37,908 nt of DNA. It comes from Bacteroidales bacterium. GTDB lineage: Bacteria > Bacteroidota > Bacteroidia > Bacteroidales > UBA932. The stretch is taken from the NCBI GenBank assembly GCA_024695285.1, contig JAILIM010000019.1:1-37908 (forward strand), written 5' to 3'. Shown here piece by piece: positions 16,401 to 23,661 of this stretch. How positions within the stretch are numbered: position 1 is the stretch's first letter; every line of letters starts with the position of its first letter. The notes under the pieces were generated by a model. It was given only the letters and a program-made list of their open reading frames with translations, did no database searches and was not told the origin of the DNA. The position numbers were made by a program, and so were the translations under genes.

Positions 16401-17790
16401 CCTTGGTCTGCTGGGTGCAGTCGAAGTCGAGGCTCTTTGTCTTGAGCTCGATGTCGGGCATGTCAACACCGTAGAGGTCATAGTTGAGGTGGACGTCCTT
16501 CATGGCATCCCACACATTGTCCTCGATGTTGTTGGCGAGCAGGTACTCGTAGAAGCGGGCCATGATGAGGAAGGTACGCATTGCGGAGATGATACCCTCA
16601 TAGCTGCCGAAATTGATCTTGGCATCGTCTGCACCGAACTCCTGGAAGTTGCCGATGGCCGGAGTATCGAACTGGGTGCAGCGGGTCAGGTACCAGCCAA
16701 GTTCGTGGCAGAGGAATTCGACCGTACAAGGATTGGTGTCGGAGAAGTTGATGATCTTCTTCGTACCACCTTCGGTGTTCTCATACCAGGGATAGGCGTT
16801 GAAGCCGGTTACGGTAGCATACTCGGCAGGAGTAGGATAAGGCTCGTTGAGAGACTTACCGTTGCCCATGGTGTGGATGAACGGGTTACGGGTGGGCTGG
16901 AGGAGGCTGGAGCCTTCCTTGGTCACGAGGTCCATGATACCCTGGGCTGCGATGCTCCAGCACTCGGCTGCAGTGTACTCGTGGCCGTCAAGGTTCACAT
17001 GGTAGTAGGGCTGGTAGTACTCGCTGTACATGGTGCCGTCATTGTAGCCGCCGGAGTACTCGATGGGGATGAAGTGGACGTTCTCCCAGGCGGTGTTGTT
17101 TGCGGTGCAGTGCGAGCCGTCGGCGTCGACGGTACCCACAGTCTTCTGCCAGACGTCGAGATACTTGACGAACTCCTTGGCGAAAGCCTTGAGGGTGTTG
17201 GAAGCGCCCTTGTAGTTGGCTGAGATACTCGCAGGGAGCGAACCGGCAGCCTTGTACTCCTTCAGGGCACGGCTGATCACGATTGTGGCGCGGTCGGTCG
17301 AGAAGGCGATGGCGGCGCCGTTGCGGGTGAAGTTGGTCTGGTTGGGGACCTTGAGGTCATCCTTCATGCGGGAGAGCATACGGGTGGCGACGTTCACGAG
17401 GTCTTCGGTTTCGTCCCCGTTCTTGGGGCCGCCCGCCATCGCGATCTCTTCCTTGTCGTAGCTGTCCCTTTCGGGATGGTCGGCCGGCTTGTAGGACATC
17501 ACTTCGATGTCTTCTTTCTTGCCGGCATTGAGGTTAACCAGTGCGCTGCAGATGGCATACTGGAACTGGGGGACCGTGAAGTCCTTTTCGCCGACCTTGA
17601 AGGTCGTAGGGAAGGCCTCACTGGATTCCCATTCACTGAAGGCAGCTGCTGCCGCATCCACAATCTGGGAGACGGGGAATTTGCCGATGCTGTTCTCATC
17701 GACAGGGCCCTCTTCCTCCTTGGGCTGGCAGGCCGTGAACGCAAGCGACAGGGCCGCTGCGGTCAGCAAAAATAAACGGAATTTTTTCAT
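13420..17790 (-). CDS. Giant modular surface lipoprotein with alternating repeats, candidate wall-binding protein
   Basis: A 1456-residue lipoprotein (C21, followed by QPKEEEG, consistent with surface export in Bacteroidetes). Residues about 38-195 resemble pseudomurein-binding repeats (FTVPQFQYAICSALVNLNAG; ATIVISRALKEYKAAGSLPA). Then come module A1 (199-440), a BACON-like domain (about 445-531, WTATASDSWITVDQLSGEPG), module B1 (539-753), module A2 (765-1013) and module B2 (1022-1240). A C-terminal beta-rich region of about 200 residues is unrecognised. A modules share VDADG, WENVHFIPI and IGNFQEFG. B modules share VENxHYVP, LLLRGxDGNET and DNWAQRS. Both types keep a VNVxGxxY...AxxALRxLL core like that of the PMBR-like region. 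No catalytic motif is seen. It is probably a binding protein holding an insoluble polymer for the neighbouring enzymes. Confidence 0.8.
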   Translation of the reverse strand: MKKFRLFLLTAAALSLAFTACQPKEEEGPVDENSIGKFPVSQIVDAAAAAFSEWESSEAFPTTFKVGEKDFTVPQFQYAICSALVNLNAGKKEDIEVMSYKPADHPERDSYDKEEIAMAGGPKNGDETEDLVNVATRMLSRMKDDLKVPNQTNFTRNGAAIAFSTDRATIVISRALKEYKAAGSLPASISANYKGASNTLKAFAKEFVKYLDVWQKTVGTVDADGSHCTANNTAWENVHFIPIEYSGGYNDGTMYSEYYQPYYHVNLDGHEYTAAECWSIAAQGIMDLVTKEGSSLLQPTRNPFIHTMGNGKSLNEPYPTPAEYATVTGFNAYPWYENTEGGTKKIINFSDTNPCTVEFLCHELGWYLTRCTQFDTPAIGNFQEFGADDAKINFGSYEGIISAMRTFLIMARFYEYLLANNIEDNVWDAMKDVHLNYDLYGVDMPDIELKTKSLDFDCTQQTKEAKFSAKKAWTATASDSWITVDQLSGEPGDVTLKITVAENTGDAREGKVIVKGGNVTEGLEIAINQVKYTPPAQATIKEFAEQYVHIIDVWSQNVGKINRLSNWELAKDTDEDVVENVHYVPNDYTILVGGKTYNIADMLETALRSYLLLRGWDGNETEKNGYGNIPAATPIDMNAIVPNTHDYSFGSPLIESSNGGYLVKIEGEKEIHCQVDPLILDNWAQRSINFNHGKNITNFCTYPRDPITNYSGCFSSGRALLTYAYFFKYMLDNNLDKADGIPGDTPIHSELFGNEEGSQIEEGATLKDFAKEFVKGLQVWENTIGTVDADGTHCTDNGNAWENVHFIPIEGNPNSDYYKVPGNQYDPKWAGKIWKLNVKGKEYSSSQAWEIAIRGLLNMCTAEGEAFLDGMTDRNKAYTLQDGLAMSKAPVSEPSAANKWGKHPWYESNNLVKNHGLDVTEVDLNFMIKVGAWHVVRSFIKVGSNSPLGMIGNFQEFGTSSGTLNLDGYVGYISPMRELLVLMRIYKYLLDSGIDENVVTALQGKMFDFDLYGQSQGSAEPTIEDFAKEYVKILDIWESTTGTIDYVKASDTEGLDPNSQTLVENAHYVPMATTIHVGDAVYGTADMLELALRSFLLLRGFDGNETELNGFGKIPAATPASIKDKLPATHKYYFGSLPYAEPSNGGYLCKKVGDTKLYRKVEMRVLDNWAQRSVNFQHGQSITNMCTYPRDPISDYEGCFSSMRALITYAHFFKYVLDHNLEKADALGAELEIRSELFGVEGAAAGGPLKAEWLFSAETLAQYADKFGGTAGAKDKAAGDGGMYVASNVSEGGKITYVQIDKTELDVDGKASRIVGGTGHPYVTGAWKGDYWLFTLGNGSEIAAGKQAHIKYITRTSATGLKYWMAEYFDGNEWKPALEVKKDGETEYNIQMNSDGKTNVEVEATFTLAKAVKEVQFRMRGVTIEQASGNGPLEKPNGGTCRIAGAEETSPVFEVL
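14071..17196 (-). repeat. Alternating A-B-A-B repeat modules within the 1456-residue lipoprotein gene
   Basis: Four long modules were read from the translation: A1 at 16471-17196, B1 at 15532-16176, A2 at 14752-15498 and B2 at 14071-14727. A1 and B1 are separated by a BACON-like domain (16198-16458). A fifth module, of type A, forms the C-terminal half of the lipoprotein encoded at 9649-11205 (9652-10380). A2 is more like that distant copy (NKAYT, PWYESNN, GYVGYISPMRELL in both) than like A1, which suggests that an A module was exchanged or copied between the two genes. Confidence 0.75.
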
Positions 17791-17831
17791 AAAAATGAAT
17801 TTTGAATGGTTGATAAAGTGTTATATATATG

Positions 17832-19172
17832 TTAGTTCCATAAGTCGTTGATGTCCGGGAAGGTGCCAAGCTGGTAGCGGAAGAGCACGATTCCGGAGGT
17901 CTTGGTCTCGGCCATCAGGTCTATGTCCTTGCGCATTGCTTCGGCAGTCATGCCGTGGGTCGCCGCGTCGTAGGTCTGGATGCCGGACCAGGACACTCCG
18001 CCGCCAATCTTAGCCTGCTCGGCGTAGTAGTCGGAACGCTCCTTGAAGGACTTGTCGCTGAAGTTGTAAGAGCCGTAGCGGTAGATCATAGGCATCAGGA
18101 TGTGGATGTATTTCGCCATTTCTGCGGGCTTCTGGCCATAGGCGGAGCTGGAGTTGGGCTCCGGCATCAGGGCGGCGGAAGTGACGAGACCCTCGTCGAA
18201 ACCGTCGCAGATCTCGCGAATCTCGCGGCAGCAACGGTTCACGGCGTTGACCGAGTTGACGGCGTTCTCGCCGACGCCCCAGTTGTGCTTGGAGGCGGTA
18301 CCGCCGAAGCGGATGTAGTCGAGATGGACGCCCTTGACGCCCCATTCCTCGAGATAATCGGTGGCTTCGTTGCGTATGCGCTCGTAGACTTCTTCCTTAT
18401 AGGCCTTCTTGTCGTCGTCGATGGGGCTGATCCAGCCGCCGTCGTAGAAGCACTGCAGCCACACGTGGACAGAGAGCCCGATTTCGTCGGCTATCTGGAT
18501 GAACTTGATCGCCTGCTGGCGGTAGTTCTTGTTGTGGAAGCCGGCGTAGTTCATGAGGATGTGGTCATAGCCCTTGTCCTTCATCTCGCGCATCTTGGCA
18601 CCGTTGTCGGAAATCAGGTCGCTGAGGTGGGAGCCCCAGGCCCACACGGCGGTAGGCCTCGTCTTGGAGAGGTCGAACACCACGTTCTCGCGGCCGGGGC
18701 TGGAATAGGTGAGCTTGCGCAGTTCGCCGCTGCCGTCGGGTATCCTCTGGTAGCTGGCGAAGGCGCCGAGCGGCTTGGTGTCTTCGGTGCGCTCGAATGA
18801 ATCCACGGCGTTCTGGGCGTCGGGGCCGAGCACCAGGGTGAAGGGATCGGCGGAAGAGATGCCGGTCTTGAGGCCGCGGTCGGAGGAGGAGATGACCTTG
18901 CGCTCCCCTGCCGCCAGGCTGCCGGAAAGGTCGCCGATCTTCTGGCCCTTGAAGTAGGAGTCGGTGATGAAGAACGACAGGCCGTCGAGGGCTATGGACT
19001 TGTCGGTGGTGTTGAGTATCTCCACCCACGTGTCGAATCCGTCGGAATTCTCGTGGGCGGCCACTTCATTGATCACCAGGCCCTTGAATGCCTCCGTGGG
19101 GTCGACCTGCGGAACGGGGTCGCAGGCGGCGAGGCCACAGAGGGCGGGAATCAGGATACGGATCAGTTTCAT
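17832..19172 (-). CDS. Lipoprotein with lamin-tail domain and GHL10-like glycosidase domain
   Basis: A 446-residue lipoprotein (LAAC, C17). Residues about 29-150 form a lamin-tail-like domain (LTD): FKGLVINEVAAHENSDGFD, WVEILNTTDKSIAL and FTLVLGPDA. Residues about 165-446 are a GHL10/DUF4015-type barrel paralogous to the 295-residue protein at 11353-12240. They share SVHVWLQCFYDGGWISP, GVHLDYIRFGGTASKHN (281-297), SAALMPEPN, AYGQKP, ILMPMIY and a final GIVLFRY segment. The start at 19172 gives a 4-nt ATGA overlap with the MurQ-family gene; the frame is open further upstream but would run deep into that gene. It probably cleaves a surface-bound glycan after capture. The substrate is inferred from context only. 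Confidence 0.78.
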   Translation of the reverse strand: MKLIRILIPALCGLAACDPVPQVDPTEAFKGLVINEVAAHENSDGFDTWVEILNTTDKSIALDGLSFFITDSYFKGQKIGDLSGSLAAGERKVISSSDRGLKTGISSADPFTLVLGPDAQNAVDSFERTEDTKPLGAFASYQRIPDGSGELRKLTYSSPGRENVVFDLSKTRPTAVWAWGSHLSDLISDNGAKMREMKDKGYDHILMNYAGFHNKNYRQQAIKFIQIADEIGLSVHVWLQCFYDGGWISPIDDDKKAYKEEVYERIRNEATDYLEEWGVKGVHLDYIRFGGTASKHNWGVGENAVNSVNAVNRCCREIREICDGFDEGLVTSAALMPEPNSSSAYGQKPAEMAKYIHILMPMIYRYGSYNFSDKSFKERSDYYAEQAKIGGGVSWSGIQTYDAATHGMTAEAMRKDIDLMAETKTSGIVLFRYQLGTFPDINDLWN

Positions 19173-19996
19173 AACTTGCCTTGGGCTTTGAGGTACTCTT
19201 CCGCCTTCACGAGCCCGCCGGTCTTCTTGATCACTTCCTCGCAGTATTCGTAGCTGAGCTGCGGGTTGCGCTCCACCATGGTGCGGGTGAGGCGGTCGAT
19301 AACCTTGTTGTTGATAAGATTGGCGCAGACCATGCGGTTGCCCTGCACACGGCCCAGGCGCACCATGATGGTGGTGCTGATCATGTCGCACATGAGCTTC
19401 TGGGAGGTGCCGGACTTCATGCGGGTGCTGCCGGTGATGAATTCGGGACCCATCACTATCTCGATGGGATAGTCCACGTACTGGGAGATGGGGGAACCTG
19501 GGTTGTTGCAGATGCTTCCGCAGGGGATGCCGTGCTCCTTGCAGGCCTTCATTGCGGCCATCACATAGGGGGTATTGCCGCTGGCGGAAATGCCCACCAC
19601 TATGTCCTTGGGGGTGATGTGGTGCTTGTCGCGGAGGGTGACCCAGCCTTCGTCGACGTCGTCTTCGGCCTCTTCGAGGTCGAGCACGAGGTTCTCGACG
19701 CCGCCGGCGAGCACCGCCTGCCAGCACTCGGGATCCACGCCGTAGGTGTTGGGCACCTCGAGCACGTCGAGAACGCCGAGCTTGCCGCCGGTGCCGGCGC
19801 CAAGCCAGAAGAAGCGGCCGCCTGCGCGAAGCTGGTTCTCGATGGCCGTGACCAGTTTTTCGATATCAGGAAGCACGGCCTCGATGGCGAGGGGCACTTT
19901 CTTGTCTTCGGTGTTGATGTCGCGCAGCAGCTCCGCTACGGACTTTGTTTCAAGATGATCATAGAGCGAAGGTTGCTCTGTCAGTCGTACACTCAT
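19169..19996 (-). CDS. MurQ-family SIS-domain protein with altered motifs
   Basis: A 275-residue cytoplasmic protein of the MurQ/GCKR SIS family. MurQ removes the lactyl ether from N-acetylmuramate-6-phosphate to give GlcNAc-6-phosphate. Family features present are TEQPSLYDHLETKSVAELL, INTEDKKVPLAIE, PEFITGSTRMKSGTSQKL and MVRLGRVQGN. Differences from the consensus I remember: GAGTSGRLG is GAGTGGKLG (66-74), DASECPPT is DVLEVPNT (77-84, E80 kept) and AASGRTP is SASGNTP (137-143). These lie at the sugar-phosphate and catalytic region, so the substrate may not be MurNAc-6-P. The start at 19996 follows the upstream GH20 stop by 4 nt; the frame extends further but would overlap that gene by more than 150 nt. 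I withhold murQ as symbol for this reason. Confidence 0.75.
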   Translation of the reverse strand: MSVRLTEQPSLYDHLETKSVAELLRDINTEDKKVPLAIEAVLPDIEKLVTAIENQLRAGGRFFWLGAGTGGKLGVLDVLEVPNTYGVDPECWQAVLAGGVENLVLDLEEAEDDVDEGWVTLRDKHHITPKDIVVGISASGNTPYVMAAMKACKEHGIPCGSICNNPGSPISQYVDYPIEIVMGPEFITGSTRMKSGTSQKLMCDMISTTIMVRLGRVQGNRMVCANLINNKVIDRLTRTMVERNPQLSYEYCEEVIKKTGGLVKAEEYLKAQGKL

Positions 19997-20000
19997 AGCT

Positions 20001-21854
20001 TTATCTGAATTCTTTATATTTGTTTTCACCAATCTGGCGGCCGTCGCGGAAGGCGGCGGCGGTAACTCTCTGCTGGCGGTTGATGGCAAAGGGGCCCTCG
20101 TAGAGCAGCGACGAGGCGGTCGGCCGGCTGCCGTCGAGCGTGTAGCGTATCTCTGCGTCCGGCGCATCGACGCTCATGGTGACCACCTTGCTGTACTCGG
20201 TGTCCTTATGGAAGTCGATGAAGGGGTTCCAGAAGGCCTTGCAATAGCCTACACCGAGGCGGTCGAGGCGGCCGAGGTGCGTTTCGAGGCGGCGGGTGAA
20301 GCCGTCCCAGTCCTTGCCGCCCCTGGTCCAGCCGGCTTCGGCGATGGCGCACATGCGCGGCCAGGCCATGTACTCGACGCGGGCGGGGGTGGGCATGTAT
20401 TCGGTCCACACGCAGCCCTCGACGCCTATGATGTACCTGCGCTCCTCGGGCGTAAGCACCGCGGGCACGGGTTCATATTCATACATTGTGCGGAGCAGGG
20501 TCGGGCCGCCCATTGCCAGCGGCTCGCTGTCCGGGTCGCCCTGCCAGTAATCAAGGTAGTACTTGGGATACGGTGACATGACCACTTCGTGGTGCTGCTG
20601 GGCGGCTTTGATTCCGCCTTCCTCGCCGAGCCAGGACATCACCTTGGCATTGGGCGCGAGGCCGCCTTCGAGAATTTCGTCCCAGCCTATGATCTGGCGG
20701 CCCTTGGAGTTGATGTATTTCTCCATGCGCTGGATGAACCAGCTCTGGAGTTCGTATTCGTCCTTGAGTCCGAGCTTCTTGATGAGGGCCTGGCAGTGGG
20801 GGCACTGCTTCCAGCTGGCCTTGGGGCATTCGTCGCCGCCGATATGGATGAGCTCGGAGGGGAAGAGGTCGATGATTTCGTCGAAGACGTCTTCGAGGAA
20901 CTTGAAGGTCTCTTCCTTAGGGCAGTAGACTTGCTTGAAGATGCCCCATCTGGTGGCGGTCTCATAGTGGTCTTCGAGGCCGCAGCTGAGTTCGGGGTAG
21001 CATGAGATGGCCGCGAGGGAGTGTCCGGGGATTTCGATCTCGGGGATGATGGTCACGTAGCGCTCGGCGGCGTATCTGATGAGGTCACGGGCTTCTTCCT
21101 GGGTGTAGAAGCCGCCGTGGGGCTTGCCGTCGTAGATACCGGAGTACAAGGAGCCTACGACGGTTTCCTTGCGCCACTGGCCTTTTTCGGTGAGCAGGGG
21201 GTATTTCTTGATCTCGATGCGCCAGCCCTGGTCTTCGGTAAGGTGCCAGTGGAATCGGTTGACCTTGTGGAGGGCCATTATGTCGATGTAGCGCTTGAGG
21301 AAGGGGATGTCGAAGAAGTGGAGGCAGCAGTCGAGGTGCATTCCGCGGTAGGGGAAGCGGGGGGCGTCTTCTATGATGCAGCAGGGCACTTCCCAGCGGA
21401 CGCCGCGCTGGAGGCTGTCAGCGAAGATGGCGTCGGGGAGGAGCTGGAATAGAGTCTGGAGGGCGTAGAAGACGCCGGCTCCGGTGCCGTACTCGATGAC
21501 TATGCCTTTGGGGGTGATTTCGAGGTTGTAGGCTTCTTTCATGAGGCCGGCGTCAAGGATGAGGATGGCGCCTTCGTTCCTGTGGTGGAGGGGGTCGTCG
21601 TTGGTGATGACGTTGAGGGTGAAGCCGGCGGCTTTTTGCAGGCGGTCGTTGAGGAAGCCTACGGTGCGGAGGATGGCGGTGTCGGCGATGTCGACATAGA
21701 CAGGGACTTTCTTGTCTATCCTGAAACTGCCTTCTATCCTCTGCAGCGACGCGGGTTCCGGTATCACCTGCGGCTCCCGTACCTCCTGCTTCCCAGTACA
21801 GGCAGCAGCAAGCAGCAGCACAGCAGCAATAAGTATGAATTTATTTCTTGTCAT
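20001..21854 (-). CDS. GH20 beta-N-acetylhexosaminidase, lipoprotein
   Basis: A 617-residue lipoprotein (AAAC, C19). Residues about 30-165 are the GH20 N-terminal (GH20b) domain. The catalytic barrel follows with FPYRGMHLD, RFHWHLTEDQGWRIEIKKYP (200-219), IIPEIEIPGHS and HIGGDECPK with the Asp341-Glu342 pair used in substrate-assisted catalysis. After about residue 540 comes a chitobiase C-terminal-like domain (YTLDGSRPTASSLLYEGPF). It removes terminal beta-linked GlcNAc or GalNAc. It overlaps the other GH20 gene by 14 nt. The two share architecture but differ widely in sequence, so they may differ in linkage or subsite preference. CCxxxED and extra cysteines near 158-177 are notable for an exported protein. 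Confidence 0.92.
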   Translation of the reverse strand: MTRNKFILIAAVLLLAAACTGKQEVREPQVIPEPASLQRIEGSFRIDKKVPVYVDIADTAILRTVGFLNDRLQKAAGFTLNVITNDDPLHHRNEGAILILDAGLMKEAYNLEITPKGIVIEYGTGAGVFYALQTLFQLLPDAIFADSLQRGVRWEVPCCIIEDAPRFPYRGMHLDCCLHFFDIPFLKRYIDIMALHKVNRFHWHLTEDQGWRIEIKKYPLLTEKGQWRKETVVGSLYSGIYDGKPHGGFYTQEEARDLIRYAAERYVTIIPEIEIPGHSLAAISCYPELSCGLEDHYETATRWGIFKQVYCPKEETFKFLEDVFDEIIDLFPSELIHIGGDECPKASWKQCPHCQALIKKLGLKDEYELQSWFIQRMEKYINSKGRQIIGWDEILEGGLAPNAKVMSWLGEEGGIKAAQQHHEVVMSPYPKYYLDYWQGDPDSEPLAMGGPTLLRTMYEYEPVPAVLTPEERRYIIGVEGCVWTEYMPTPARVEYMAWPRMCAIAEAGWTRGGKDWDGFTRRLETHLGRLDRLGVGYCKAFWNPFIDFHKDTEYSKVVTMSVDAPDAEIRYTLDGSRPTASSLLYEGPFAINRQQRVTAAAFRDGRQIGENKYKEFR

Positions 21855-23661
21855 AACTGCTGAAGAAGCGTTTTTCGGTGATGTTGCCGAGGGGTTTGCC
21901 GTCGCGGGCGAAAGCGCGGGCCTTGATGACGTCGTCCTTCCCTACCATGAAGGGGGTGCCGTCATACACCGGGGAAGCGACTGTCGGTTCGCTGCCGTCT
22001 ATGGTGTAGTGGACGACGCCCTCGGGATAGTCGAGCTCGAGGTTCATCGGCTTGGGGAACGGGAGGCGGCGGTCGTAGTCGAAGATGACGTCGTAGTAGA
22101 CCGGACAGTAGCCTATGTGCTTCATGTCCAGGCGCTTGAGTATCTTCGGCATGCGGAGGCGGAAGTTCTCCCAGTCCTTGTTTGGACGGCTGGTCCACGC
22201 CACCTCGGAGGCCGCGACGTTGCGCGGGAAGGCGAACCACTCGGCCGTCTCGTTGTCGGGGATGTACTCCGTCCAGAGGCAGGTCTCGTAGCCGATGATG
22301 TACTTCTTGCTCAGGTCGGGGATGGAATCCACGGCCGGATAGTAATTGTAGACCTTCTTCAGGGGCATGAACACCTCCTGGGCCAGGTCGTCAGGCTGGT
22401 CGTCCTGGTGGTTGTCCAGGTAGCACCAGCGGTTGGGGGTCAGCACCACGCGGATGCCACGGCGTATGCCGCGGGCCGCAGGGGCGTGGCCGCGGTAGGA
22501 CATCGCTATTGGGTCCTCGAGCGCGCCGCCGTCCAGGATCTCGTCCCAGCCGATGCAGGTCTTGCCGTGCTCCTTCAGGAAGTCGCCGATGCGCTTCACG
22601 AAGAAGGTCTGCAGCTCCTCGACGTCCTTGAGTCCCAGCACCTTCATCAGGTCCTGGCAGTACTTGCTCTCGAGGTACACATCCTTCGGAGCCTCGTCAC
22701 CGCCGATGTGGTAGATGGGAGACGGGAATAGCTCGAACAGCTCCATGAACACGTCCTCGAGGAACTGGAAGGTCGTCGCCGTCGGGGCATACAGGTTCTT
22801 CCATATGCCCCAGCGGGTCTCGACTTCATATGAGCGTTCCGGGAAGCAGCTGAGCTCCGGGTAGGCGGCGATGGCGGCGGTGCTGTGGCCGGGGATCTCC
22901 ACTTCGGGAATCACGGTCACGCAGCGCCTGCGGGCGTATTCCACCACCTCGCGGATATCATCCTTGGTGTAGTATCCGCCGTGGGGGATGCCGTTGCCGA
23001 TCCAGCTGTGGAAGGCAGTCTCCTTGCGCCAGGAGCCGATTTCGGTCAGGCGGGGATACTTGTCTATCTGGATGCGCCAGCCCTGGTCTTCGGTCAGGTG
23101 CCAGTGGAACATGTTCTGCTTGTGCATCGCCATGAGGTCGATGAACTTCATCACCTCCTCCTTCGGGAAATAGTAGCGGCCGCAGTCGAAGAGGAAGCCC
23201 CTGTAGGGGAACTCCGGCTCGTCGTCGATGGTGCAGCAGGGCGCCTCCCATTTGATCTTCTTCACCGGTTTGTCGGAGAAAATCTCGGCGGGAAGCAGCT
23301 GCAGCAGGGTCTGGAGGCCGTAGAAGGCCCCGGGGACCTCGCTCGCCTCGACGAGCACGCCGGTGGGCTTCACCGTTAGCCGGTAGGCTTCCTTGGCGAA
23401 GCCGCCGGCCTTGCGCAGCTCGATGGCTGGGCCGGAGCCTGTGAGGCCGAAGCCGGTGGAGGCCTTGACCGTGGCGGCGAAGTCCTCGGCTATCTCGCTG
23501 AAAGCCGGGTCGCCGACCTTGATGCCGGTCGTCTTGCCTATCGTGAACACGCCGTCGGCGGGCTCCAGGCTGCGGGGGGTCGGTACTATGTCATATCTCG
23601 GGGGCTGCGACACGGGCGCAACCACGGTGAGGAGTGCAGCAAGCAGAACAGAAAGAATCAT
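21841..23661 (-). CDS. GH20 beta-N-acetylhexosaminidase, secreted
   Basis: A 606-residue protein with a signal peptide (residues 1 to about 16) and no lipobox Cys, so probably periplasmic. The GH20 barrel has FPYRGFLFDCGRYYFP, MFHWHLTEDQGWRIQIDKYP (184-203), VIPEVEIPGHS and HIGGDEAPK with Asp322-Glu323. The C-terminal segment has the YTIDGSEPTVASPVYDGTPF chitobiase-like domain. The reaction is release of terminal beta-N-acetylhexosamines. With its lipoprotein paralogue downstream it suggests stepwise removal at the surface and in the periplasm. It overlaps the upstream ceramidase-fold gene by 4 nt (ATGA). Confidence 0.92.
   Translation of the reverse strand: MILSVLLAALLTVVAPVSQPPRYDIVPTPRSLEPADGVFTIGKTTGIKVGDPAFSEIAEDFAATVKASTGFGLTGSGPAIELRKAGGFAKEAYRLTVKPTGVLVEASEVPGAFYGLQTLLQLLPAEIFSDKPVKKIKWEAPCCTIDDEPEFPYRGFLFDCGRYYFPKEEVMKFIDLMAMHKQNMFHWHLTEDQGWRIQIDKYPRLTEIGSWRKETAFHSWIGNGIPHGGYYTKDDIREVVEYARRRCVTVIPEVEIPGHSTAAIAAYPELSCFPERSYEVETRWGIWKNLYAPTATTFQFLEDVFMELFELFPSPIYHIGGDEAPKDVYLESKYCQDLMKVLGLKDVEELQTFFVKRIGDFLKEHGKTCIGWDEILDGGALEDPIAMSYRGHAPAARGIRRGIRVVLTPNRWCYLDNHQDDQPDDLAQEVFMPLKKVYNYYPAVDSIPDLSKKYIIGYETCLWTEYIPDNETAEWFAFPRNVAASEVAWTSRPNKDWENFRLRMPKILKRLDMKHIGYCPVYYDVIFDYDRRLPFPKPMNLELDYPEGVVHYTIDGSEPTVASPVYDGTPFMVGKDDVIKARAFARDGKPLGNITEKRFFSSYDKK

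Noticed and set aside
19172..19727. Upstream extension of the lamin-tail/GHL10-like gene
   Set aside because: It would run through most of the MurQ-family gene and is Arg-rich nonsense. The ATG at 19172 has a lipoprotein signal and a 4-nt overlap.
19997..20167. Upstream extension of the MurQ-family gene
   Set aside because: It overlaps the GH20 C-terminal domain and lacks MurQ similarity; the ATG at 19996 gives the normal family start.
20001..23661. The two GH20 genes as a frameshifted or recent duplicate pair
   Set aside because: Both have complete signal, catalytic and C-terminal domains and differ at many positions, so they are old, intact paralogues.
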